From JBBQVZ01 sp963695975 (GTDB lineage: Bacteria > Actinomycetota > UBA4738 > HRBIN12): a DNA stretch of 64,000 nt. Made by a program: the position numbers and the translations under genes. Below are positions 57,441 through 64,000 of this stretch, in pieces (position 1 is the first letter of the stretch; each line of letters starts with the position of its first letter). The notes below the pieces were generated by a model. It searched no databases. It worked only from the letters and a program-made list of their open reading frames with translations, and was not told the origin of the DNA. Location: positions 1 through 64,000 of the forward strand of contig CAVOIB010000005.1 in assembly GCA_963695975.1 (NCBI GenBank). The letters run 5' to 3'.

Positions 57441-58322
57441 TTGAGCAGCGACACCCTCGAGCGGACGACGGTCCCGCGCCCGGATGCAGCGGGCGCGGGA
57501 CCGTCGACCTCACGTGCGATCCGTGCGGCTGCGGGTCGCTGGGGTCTTCGTGGCATCGCCATCCTGTACCTGGGATTGATGATCGGCCTGCCGACGATCG
57601 CCGTGATCCAGCGGGGCTTCGCGGGAGGGCTCGGCTCGCTCCGAGATGCGTTCCAGGAGCCCGGCGCCCGCAACGCCATGATCCTGACGTTCTCGCTCGC
57701 CGTGATCACCGCCATCGTGAACGCCGTTCTCGGCACCACGGTGGCATACGTGCTCGTGCGGTACCGATTCCCGGGCCGGACCGCCCTGTCGACGCTCGTG
57801 GATATCCCGTTCGCGATCCCGACCCTGGTGACCGGCGTGATGCTCGTCGCCCTCTACGGCCCGAACTCACCGGTGGGCGGCTTCCTCGCCGATCACGGGA
57901 TCAACGTGATCTACGAACGCGCGGGCATCCTGCTGGCGCTCCTGTTCATCACGCTCCCCTTGGTCGTGCGCACGGTCCAGCCGATCCTGTTGGAGCTCGA
58001 CCTGGCGGAAGAGGAGGCGGCGCGCGTCCTGGGCGCATCCCGCTGGACGACGTTCCGCAAGGTCGTCCTGCCCGCCATCCTGCCAGGCGTCACCGGCGGA
58101 GCGCTGCTGACGTTCGCACGGGCCCTCGGCGAGTTCGGCTCGGTCGTCGTCGTGTCGGGGAACATCCTGAACAAGACCCTCACCGCTCCCGTCTTCATCA
58201 GCCAGCTGATCGGCGGGTTCAAGACGAACGAGGCCGCGGCCGTCGCCACCCTGCTGTTCACGGTCTCGTTCGCGGTCGTCCTGATCACGGAACGGCTCAC
58301 TCGGAGGTCGATCGAACCATGA
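57441..58322 (+). CDS. cysT: Sulfate ABC transporter permease CysT (CysU)
   Basis: 293 residues with about six membrane segments. The cytoplasmic EAA loop EEEAARVLGASRWTTF contacts the ATPase. GLGSLRDAFQEPGARNAMIL and FGSVVVVSGNIL are typical of CysT. The TTG start lies four bases after the sbp stop, and its stop overlaps cysW as ATGA. Confidence 0.92.
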   Translation: MSSDTLERTTVPRPDAAGAGPSTSRAIRAAAGRWGLRGIAILYLGLMIGLPTIAVIQRGFAGGLGSLRDAFQEPGARNAMILTFSLAVITAIVNAVLGTTVAYVLVRYRFPGRTALSTLVDIPFAIPTLVTGVMLVALYGPNSPVGGFLADHGINVIYERAGILLALLFITLPLVVRTVQPILLELDLAEEEAARVLGASRWTTFRKVVLPAILPGVTGGALLTFARALGEFGSVVVVSGNILNKTLTAPVFISQLIGGFKTNEAAAVATLLFTVSFAVVLITERLTRRSIEP

Positions 58323-59173
58323 GCGCGGGCGGCCTGCGGACGCCCGTGCTCTCGTCGCCCGTCCGGCGCAAGCTCGTTCACGGCGGTCTGATCGCGATCG
58401 CCGTCCTTTACGTGGGGGCCTTGGTGCTGGCGCCGTTGATCGGCATCGCGTGGGCGGCTATCGACGCCGGGTGGGCCGCCTGGAAGGCGACGCTGACCGA
58501 TCCCGATGCACTGCACGCGTACTACCTCACGGGCGTCATCACGGTCATCACGGTGGCCGTAACGGGTGTCTTCGGCGTGGTCGTCGCCATGGTCCTCGCG
58601 CGCGACCGCTTCTGGGGCAAGAGCCTCATGAGCGCGGTCGTCAACCTGCCGTTCGCGGTGTCGCCGATCATCGTCGGCCTCATGGCGGTGTTGCTCTTCG
58701 GCCGCGGCGGTTGGTTCGAGCCGTGGTTCTCTGCGCACGGGATCCAGGTGCTGTTCGCCGTTCCGTCCATGGTGATGGTCACGATCTTCATCTGCATCCC
58801 GTTCGTGATCCGCGAGGTTGCACCCGTGCTCCAGGAGCTCGGGACGCAGGAGGAGGAGGCATCGAAGACACTCGGCGGCTCGGCCTGGACGACGTTCCGC
58901 CGGATCACGCTGCCGAACGTCCGCTGGGGACTGCTCTACGGGATCGCGCTGTCCGCCGCGCGGTCGATCGGCGAGGTGGGAGCCGTGCTCGTCGTGAGCG
59001 GGTCGATCACGGGGAAGACCGAAACCTCTCCCCTGTTCATCCTCCGCGAGTTCGACCAGAGCCACGACTCGGCCGCGTACATCGTGGCGCTGACGCTCGC
59101 GATGGCGTCGATCGTGCTGCTCTCCGGCATCGAGATCATGAAAGCCCGGTACGAGAGGAAGCGCTCGACATGA
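58319..59173 (+). CDS. cysW: Sulfate ABC transporter permease CysW
   Basis: 284 residues with about six membrane segments, partner of CysT. The EAA loop is EEEASKTLGGSAWTTFRRI, and GEVGAVLVVSGSITGKTET is a CysW segment. Starts and ends with ATGA overlaps, so subunit stoichiometry is set by coupling. Confidence 0.92.
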   Translation: MSAGGLRTPVLSSPVRRKLVHGGLIAIAVLYVGALVLAPLIGIAWAAIDAGWAAWKATLTDPDALHAYYLTGVITVITVAVTGVFGVVVAMVLARDRFWGKSLMSAVVNLPFAVSPIIVGLMAVLLFGRGGWFEPWFSAHGIQVLFAVPSMVMVTIFICIPFVIREVAPVLQELGTQEEEASKTLGGSAWTTFRRITLPNVRWGLLYGIALSAARSIGEVGAVLVVSGSITGKTETSPLFILREFDQSHDSAAYIVALTLAMASIVLLSGIEIMKARYERKRST

Positions 59174-60291
59174 CGAACAACGGGATCAGGGTTCAAGATC
59201 TGAACAAGCGATTCGGGTCGTTCCACGCCGTGCAAGACGTCTCCTTCGAGGCGATGGACGGGAAGATCACGGCGATCCTCGGACCGAGCGGTTCGGGGAA
59301 GAGCACCGTGCTCCGGATGATCGCCGGCCTCGAGATCCCTGACAGCGGCCGGATCATGCTGGCCGACGAGGAGCAGACGTTCACGACGGTGCAGGAGCGG
59401 CGTGTGGGCTTCGTCTTCCAGCACTACGCGCTCTTTCGACATATGACGGTCCGTGACAACGTCGCCTTCGGGCTCTCGATCCGCAAGGAGCCGAAGGCTG
59501 ACACGAGGCGCAGGGTGGAGGACCTCCTGGAGCTCGTCCAGCTGACGCCGATGGCGGACCGGTATCCGGACCAGCTCTCGGGTGGGCAGCGTCAGCGGGT
59601 CGCCCTCGCGAGGGCTCTCGCCCCCCGACCGAAGGTGCTGCTGCTGGACGAGCCGTTCGGCGCGCTCGACGCTCGCGTTCGCCAGGAGCTGCGTCGCTGG
59701 CTGGACGATCTGCATCGAGAGCTCAACGTGACCAGCCTCCTCGTGACCCACGACCAGGAGGAGGCCCTCGAGCTCGCCAACGAGGTCGTGGTGATGCACG
59801 CGGGGCGGGTCGAACAGATCGGCACGCCGGCCGAGGTGTACAACCACCCCGCGTCGCCGTTCGTGGCGGGCTTCATCGGAGCCGCGAACGTGATCACCGG
59901 ATCAGTGGAAGGTGGGCACCTCGTCTTCGGCGACCACCGACTCCCCGGCGCCAACCACCTGGACGAGGGTGTTCCGGCGCACGCGTATATCCGTCCACTG
60001 GACATCCGTATCGTCGAGCCCGAGGCTGCCAACGGCCACTCGTACACGGCAATCGTCGAGCGGGTGAACGACCTCGGGCCTTCATCGAAGGTCCGCGTGC
60101 GCCTGACGGACGGCCAGCCGCTCGTCGCGGAGCTCTCCAACGAGGACCTGCCGGTGCTCTCAGCGGGAGATCGCGTCCTCCTCGACCTGCGCAACGTCAA
60201 GGTGTTCGAAGGAGCGGCGGAGTTCGTCTCGGCTGAGATATCGGGTGCAGGCGTCGACGATCCTCGGCCGGGAACCGACGAGGTCGGCTAG
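59170..60291 (+). CDS. cysA: Sulfate/thiosulfate import ATP-binding protein CysA
   Basis: 373 residues. Walker A GPSGSGKST, Q-loop FVFQHYALFRHMTV, signature LSGGQRQRVALARAL, Walker B VLLLDEPFGALD and H-loop LLVTHDQEEAL are intact. The C-terminal ~130 residues are the regulatory TOBE-type domain. Its TAG stop overlaps the stop of the SnoaL-like gene on the other strand by four bases. Confidence 0.96.
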   Translation: MTNNGIRVQDLNKRFGSFHAVQDVSFEAMDGKITAILGPSGSGKSTVLRMIAGLEIPDSGRIMLADEEQTFTTVQERRVGFVFQHYALFRHMTVRDNVAFGLSIRKEPKADTRRRVEDLLELVQLTPMADRYPDQLSGGQRQRVALARALAPRPKVLLLDEPFGALDARVRQELRRWLDDLHRELNVTSLLVTHDQEEALELANEVVVMHAGRVEQIGTPAEVYNHPASPFVAGFIGAANVITGSVEGGHLVFGDHRLPGANHLDEGVPAHAYIRPLDIRIVEPEAANGHSYTAIVERVNDLGPSSKVRVRLTDGQPLVAELSNEDLPVLSAGDRVLLDLRNVKVFEGAAEFVSAEISGAGVDDPRPGTDEVG

Positions 60292-60680
60292 CTGGCCTCC
60301 GGCATCGGCGAAAGGTGCTCGTGCACGCCGAGCCACCGGCCGTCTCCGTCGCGGGCCATCACGATCGTCTCGCGTTCGTGGAGCGTGTCCTCGCCCGCGT
60401 TGGTCGAGATCCGCGTCTCGACCGAGTGCGTGACGACCGCGATGTCACCGAACATCTGCACGTTCGTGTCGTACGTGCGACAAGACACGACGCGGAACCC
60501 GTCTTCGGCTACCCACCGGGCCCAGAGCGTCCGGTACTCGTCGACCGAGTTCAGGCGCGCCGGGGTCGTGTAGAAGACGAACGTCGCGTCGGGGGCGAAG
60601 CACGCGAAGTAGTCGTCGAGCCGGCCTTCCCCGAACGCCCCCACGAGGGTTGCAGCAGCCTGCCGTGCGTCAGCCTCCAT
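60288..60680 (-). CDS. SnoaL/NTF2-like protein
   Basis: 130 residues. A cone-shaped NTF2 fold: QAAATLVGAFGEGRLDDYFA, CFAPDATFVFYTTP and VVTHSVETRIST-type strands, ending GRWLGVHEHLSPMP. Family members are ketosteroid isomerase-like enzymes or binding proteins, and the substrate is unknown. The ATG follows GGGAGGA and overlaps the amidase gene by 11 bases, so it ends the NCS1-ureohydrolase-amidase operon. Confidence 0.8.
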   Translation of the reverse strand: MEADARQAAATLVGAFGEGRLDDYFACFAPDATFVFYTTPARLNSVDEYRTLWARWVAEDGFRVVSCRTYDTNVQMFGDIAVVTHSVETRISTNAGEDTLHERETIVMARDGDGRWLGVHEHLSPMPEAS

Positions 60681-62082
60681 CGGTTCCTCCCGTCGGGTCG
60701 AAGGGTGTGTAGCCGTCGGCGACGGGCGGCCACGGCTGCTCTCGCTCCCAAGCCTCCGCGACATCGAGCACGAGACGGTCTCGGAAGCGCGGCCCGGTGA
60801 TCTGCAAGCCGAGCGGCACGCCGTCGATCGAGCGGCCGGCCGGCACCGAGACCGCCGGGTGCCCCGTCATGTTCTGTGCCTGCGTCACGTACGCGTCCGT
60901 GGGGAGACCGGGGGCGTCCGCGCCGGGCATGACCCCGTCGGCTGGGCACGACGCGATCGCCATCACCGGTGAGCAGATCAGCGCATCATCTCCCAGCAGC
61001 TCGTCGAGCGCCCGGACGTAGTCGAACCGGCGACGGCGGGCCGCGAGGTACTCCTCGATAGGGACCTTCAACCCGTCTTCGAGGAACGCGCGCGTCGCCG
61101 GGTGAAGTTCTTCGCCGTGCCGCTCGATCCGCCCGCGGCCGAGGTGGTGCGCGTGCTCCGCCCCCGCGATCGCGAACCAATCGTCGTCCAGGTTGGCACC
61201 GCCGAAGAGCTCACGCGCATGGACGCGCCCGGCCGTGAGGCCGAGGACCTCTTGCAGCCGGTCGAGGGCCGCGCCGAACAGGTCCGTGATCTCCGGCGGG
61301 AGCGGCCCCCACTCGGCCCATCGCTCGATCGCGAACAGCCGAGTGGGGCGGGAGGGCCCATCGGGCAACGGCCCGGGCAGCGCCGTCGGATCGCCGGCCA
61401 CGGGACCCGTCATCACGTCGAGCAGAAGACGCACGTCCTCGACCGAGGTCCCGAGCGGCCCGTCGGTCGACAGGTCGATCCAGTCGGGGACCTGGTCGCG
61501 GCCGATCACGCCGTTCGTGGGCTTCAGGCCGACGAGGCCGCACCACGCGGCGGGGATCCGCACCGACCCTCCCCCGTCGGCCGCGGTCGCGATCGGGACC
61601 AACCCGGCGGCGAGCGCGGCGGCCGATCCTCCGCTCGAGCCCCCCGGAGCGGCGTCGTGACGCCATGGGTTCCCGGTGGTTCCGAACACCAGGTTCGACG
61701 TGTACCCCTCCGTCGCGAACTCCGGCGTATTGGTCTTTCCGACGACGATCGCACCGGCAGCGCGAAGCCGTGCGGGAACGAGCCCATCGACCTTGGCCAC
61801 CGGCGCGTCGGCGAACCATCGCGAGCCGAACGTCGTCCGCATCCCCGCGACATCCGTCACGTCTTTCACGAGCAGGGGCAGGCCGGCGAGCGGTCCCACC
61901 TGATCGTCCGCGGCCATCCCGTCGTCGAGGGCGCTGGCGTCATCGATCGCCTCCTCACGGAGCGCGATCACCGAGTGCAGGTCGACGTCGCGCCGCTCGA
62001 TCCGATGGAATGCCTCATCGACCATCTCGCGCGCCGACACCTCGCGCGAGACAACGCGCGAGACGAGTTCGGCGAGGCTCAC
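60670..62082 (-). CDS. Amidase-signature hydrolase
   Basis: 470 residues. The Ser-cisSer-Lys triad is visible: Lys73 in PLLVKDVTD, the cis-Ser in PGGSSGGSAAALAAG (~149-150) and the nucleophile Ser173 in DGGGSVRIPA. It hydrolyses an amide, carbamate or allophanate-type bond; there is no allophanate-specific C-terminal domain and no GatB partner, so it is not GatA. The GTG start is two bases after the speB-like stop. Context suggests a nitrogenous small molecule. Confidence 0.9.
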   Translation of the reverse strand: MSLAELVSRVVSREVSAREMVDEAFHRIERRDVDLHSVIALREEAIDDASALDDGMAADDQVGPLAGLPLLVKDVTDVAGMRTTFGSRWFADAPVAKVDGLVPARLRAAGAIVVGKTNTPEFATEGYTSNLVFGTTGNPWRHDAAPGGSSGGSAAALAAGLVPIATAADGGGSVRIPAAWCGLVGLKPTNGVIGRDQVPDWIDLSTDGPLGTSVEDVRLLLDVMTGPVAGDPTALPGPLPDGPSRPTRLFAIERWAEWGPLPPEITDLFGAALDRLQEVLGLTAGRVHARELFGGANLDDDWFAIAGAEHAHHLGRGRIERHGEELHPATRAFLEDGLKVPIEEYLAARRRRFDYVRALDELLGDDALICSPVMAIASCPADGVMPGADAPGLPTDAYVTQAQNMTGHPAVSVPAGRSIDGVPLGLQITGPRFRDRLVLDVAEAWEREQPWPPVADGYTPFDPTGGTDGG

Positions 62083-62084
62083 GG

Positions 62085-63026
62085 TCAGGCCGCTCGCGCC
62101 ATCAAACCGAGCAGCTCGTAGACGACATGGGACGCGGCGATCGTCGTGAGCTCCGCGTGGTCGTAGGCGGGCGCGACCTCCACGACGTCCGCGCCGACGA
62201 TCGGAAGCCCTTCCAGCGCACGCAGCGTGAGCAACAGCTCCCGGCTCGTCAGGCCCCCGGCCTCCGGCGTGCCGGTTCCCGGTGCGTGGGCCGGATCCAT
62301 CACGTCGACGTCGATCGAGACGTAGACCGGTGCGTCGCCCACCCTCTCGCGCAGGCGCGCGGCGACATCGTCGATCGAGGTGCGCGCATAGTCGGCGCTC
62401 GACACGATCGTGAACCCGAGGGCTTCGTCGCTCGAGAGATCGGTCCTCGCGTACAGGGGCCCGCGGATGCCGACGTGGGCCGAATGATCCTCCACGAACA
62501 GCCTTTCCTCGGCAGCCCTGCGGAACGGTGTCCCGTGCGTGTAGGGCGCGCCGAAGTACGTATCCCACGTGTCGAGGTGCGCGTCGAAATGCACCAGCGC
62601 CACCTGTCCGAACTTCGACCGCGTCACGCGCAGCATCGGAAGCGCGATCGTGTGGTCGCCTCCGATCGTGATGATCTTCCCTGCGTTCGCGAGCGATTCA
62701 CTCGCTCCGCGCTCGATCGTCGTGATCGCCTCGGCGATGTCGAACGGGTTGCAGGCGATGTCGCCCGCGTCGGCGACCTGCTGCACCCCGAACGGCTCCA
62801 CGTCGAGCCCAGCGTGATACGGACGTAACAGCTTCGAGCCGGCACGGATCGCACCGGGACCGAAGCGTGCTCCCGGCCGATACGTCACGCCGGAATCGAA
62901 GGGCACGCCCAGGATCGCGACGTCGCAGCGGTCGACCTCATCGCGCCTCGGGAGTCGCGCGAAGGTCGCCGGTCCCGCGAACCGAGGGACGATGGTGGCG
63001 TCGACGGGGCCGCGGATGGGGCTCAG
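62085..63026 (-). CDS. speB: Agmatinase/ureohydrolase-family protein
   Basis: 313 residues. The binuclear Mn ligands are all present: GGDHTIALP, DAHLDTW and SIDVDVMDPAHAPG. The conserved N-terminal block PVDATIVPRFAGPATFARLP lies upstream of the first ATG/GTG/TTG in frame (a GTG at 62906), so the true start must be earlier. The only plausible codon is CTG at 63026, which forms CTGA with the permease stop and sits six bases after GGAGG. Members act on agmatine, guanidinobutyrate, guanidinopropionate or formiminoglutamate; the name speB is by family only. Confidence 0.88.
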   Translation of the reverse strand: MSPIRGPVDATIVPRFAGPATFARLPRRDEVDRCDVAILGVPFDSGVTYRPGARFGPGAIRAGSKLLRPYHAGLDVEPFGVQQVADAGDIACNPFDIAEAITTIERGASESLANAGKIITIGGDHTIALPMLRVTRSKFGQVALVHFDAHLDTWDTYFGAPYTHGTPFRRAAEERLFVEDHSAHVGIRGPLYARTDLSSDEALGFTIVSSADYARTSIDDVAARLRERVGDAPVYVSIDVDVMDPAHAPGTGTPEAGGLTSRELLLTLRALEGLPIVGADVVEVAPAYDHAELTTIAASHVVYELLGLMARAA

Positions 63027-64000
63027 ACGCTCCCTCCGCCGAGCGGTTCGTCCGGTGTCTCCTCCGGATCGGGCATGCCTCGCTCGGGAACCGGCGCCTC
63101 CTCCATCGGGATCCCGTGCTCGTGGCCCACGGCCTCGGCAGATGCGAGCGCCATGAGTTCGCGGTCGCTCGCCTGGATCGCCGCTGCCTCGCTCGTTTCG
63201 TCACGGCCTCGCGCGAGCAGGAAGTACAGGACGCTCGCGACGAGGAGGCCGACGATCGCCGAGTAGTCGACGCCGTCGAGGTTCGTCGCCATGAACCCCG
63301 TGTAGGGAGACGTGCCGTCCGGCGGCGCCAACAGCACCATGAACGGCAGCATCGCGGCGATCGTCACGAAGTAGGTGACGAGACCGCGCGAGGACCACAC
63401 GCCGTAGATGCCGTCGGACTTGAAGATGTCGATCACCGAGTACGCGCCGTGTCGGACCAAGAAGAAGTCGACCAGGTTGATCGCCGTCCACGGGACCAGC
63501 AGGTAGAGCATCAGGATCAACGAGTTCGAGAGCGCGGTCAGCGCGTCGGTGGAAAGGGCGAACGCGGCTCCGCACCACACGGCGGCGAGCACGACGATCG
63601 TCACGACCCGGATCCGGGCCGTCGGTTCCACCTTCTTGAAGCAGTCGATCCCGGTGACGACCGACAGCATCGCGCTGTAGGCGTTGATGCCCATGGTGGC
63701 CACGAGGGCGGCGACCGACATGATGGCGGCGACCGTGCCGAGGGGCTTGAAGAACGCGTCACCTGCGTCGCGGAGCGCGACCAGAGCGTCGGCTGCACCG
63801 AGTCTCGAGGCGAGGTAGGCGCCGAGCGGGATCAGCCACAGCGGCGAGCCGGAGGCGCCGATGAAGACCGACGCGATGATCGGGCCCCGCGGTGTGCTCT
63901 TCGGCAGGTACCGCGTGTAGTCCGATACGTACGGCGCGTAGGTGATGTTGTAGCCCATGGCAACGGTGAACATCACCATGAAGCCCACGAAGTTGAACCC
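63023..64000 (-). CDS. NCS1-family nucleobase/cytosine/allantoin permease (5' end beyond window)
   Basis: The frame is open to the window edge, so the N-terminus is missing; 325 residues remain with about eight membrane segments. APYVSDYTRYLPK and the LVPWTAINLVDFF stretch with a following charged loop and VIDIFKSDGIYG are typical of cytosine-purine/uracil/allantoin permeases. A ~60-residue cytoplasmic acidic tail ends the protein. It leads the operon with the ureohydrolase, amidase and SnoaL-like protein. The substrate is not determined. Confidence 0.88.
   Translation of the reverse strand, partial: GFNFVGFMVMFTVAMGYNITYAPYVSDYTRYLPKSTPRGPIIASVFIGASGSPLWLIPLGAYLASRLGAADALVALRDAGDAFFKPLGTVAAIMSVAALVATMGINAYSAMLSVVTGIDCFKKVEPTARIRVVTIVVLAAVWCGAAFALSTDALTALSNSLILMLYLLVPWTAINLVDFFLVRHGAYSVIDIFKSDGIYGVWSSRGLVTYFVTIAAMLPFMVLLAPPDGTSPYTGFMATNLDGVDYSAIVGLLVASVLYFLLARGRDETSEAAAIQASDRELMALASAEAVGHEHGIPMEEAPVPERGMPDPEETPDEPLGGGSV

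Noticed and set aside
61102..62121. Plus-strand open frame opposite the amidase
   Set aside because: Low-complexity Arg/Pro/Gly translation typical of an antisense shadow; the minus-strand amidase has a full catalytic triad.

Overview
The window is G+C-rich bacterial DNA dominated by one long, mostly minus-strand block of translation and transcription genes. It most resembles an uncultured or deep-branching member of the Actinomycetota. The best evidence is gene order: tRNA-Thr, tRNA-Met, (tuf), rpmG, a pair of MaoC/HadA-HadB-like hydratases, tRNA-Trp, secE, nusG, rplK, rplA, rplJ, rplL, rpoB, rpoC, rpsL, rpsG, fusA, tuf. This matches the arrangement known from Mycobacterium and Streptomyces. 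An actinobacterial-type rpsL promoter, an acidic N-terminal extension on NusG and a recognisable L10 leader agree with that. I do not assign a class or genus.

Layout from left to right. Positions 84-8422 hold a minus-strand chain (transcribed right to left) in which nearly every stop and start overlap as ATGA/GTGA: acpS, a fused NAD(P)HX epimerase/dehydratase, alr, an alpha/beta hydrolase, a family-4 uracil-DNA glycosylase, tsaE, tsaB, rimI, tsaD and a sugar-nucleotide epimerase. glmS and glmM (8473-11759) lie upstream. A small DUF2007 gene is on the plus strand at 11824. rplM-rpsI follow (12112-13215), with an H1-like basic tail on L13. Next is a two-membrane-segment protein of unknown function (plus strand). 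The alpha operon runs from a good promoter at 18551-18580: infA-rpmJ-rpsM-rpsK-rpoA-rplQ, then truA and a phosphotransferase. rpsD is absent from its common place. The S10/spc block (18585-31337) runs rpsJ to rplO, secY, adk, map and ends unexpectedly in a secreted lysyl-oxidase-like gene. The str block (31383-35662) is rpsL-rpsG-fusA-tuf. A plus-strand pair (inositol-monophosphatase-like and HExxH protein) separates it from rpoB-rpoC (37280-44706).

Between rpoB and rplL sit two accessory genes, an XRE regulator and an RfbC-like sugar epimerase. Then come rplL-rplJ (with L10 leader), rplA-rplK, nusG, secE and tRNA-Trp. A large coiled-coil protein and an orphan response regulator, both on the plus strand, flank the two MaoC-like genes. 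rpmG, a 67-codon unknown gene and a second tuf are translationally coupled. The two tuf genes are identical over about 1.19 kb. After tRNA-Met and tRNA-Thr come plus-strand DUF192 and Cys-rich genes and a complete sulfate ABC importer (sbp-cysT-cysW-cysA) with a promoter and a perfect upstream palindrome. Converging on cysA is a minus-strand catabolic operon: NCS1 permease (cut by the window edge), agmatinase-family ureohydrolase, amidase and a SnoaL-like protein.

In total the window makes most of the ribosome, RNA polymerase core, elongation factors and Sec translocon, plus nearby peptidoglycan-precursor and tRNA t6A enzymes. No CRISPR array, insertion sequence, prophage or plasmid origin was seen. 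No gene-free stretch exceeds 300 bases; the longest are the leaders before rpsL/suhB (35663-35936) and before sbp (56064-56332), both described below. Start codons were chosen by hand; many genes use GTG or TTG, and speB seems to need CTG. All calls come from reading the sequence and recalled family knowledge; no database search was run.
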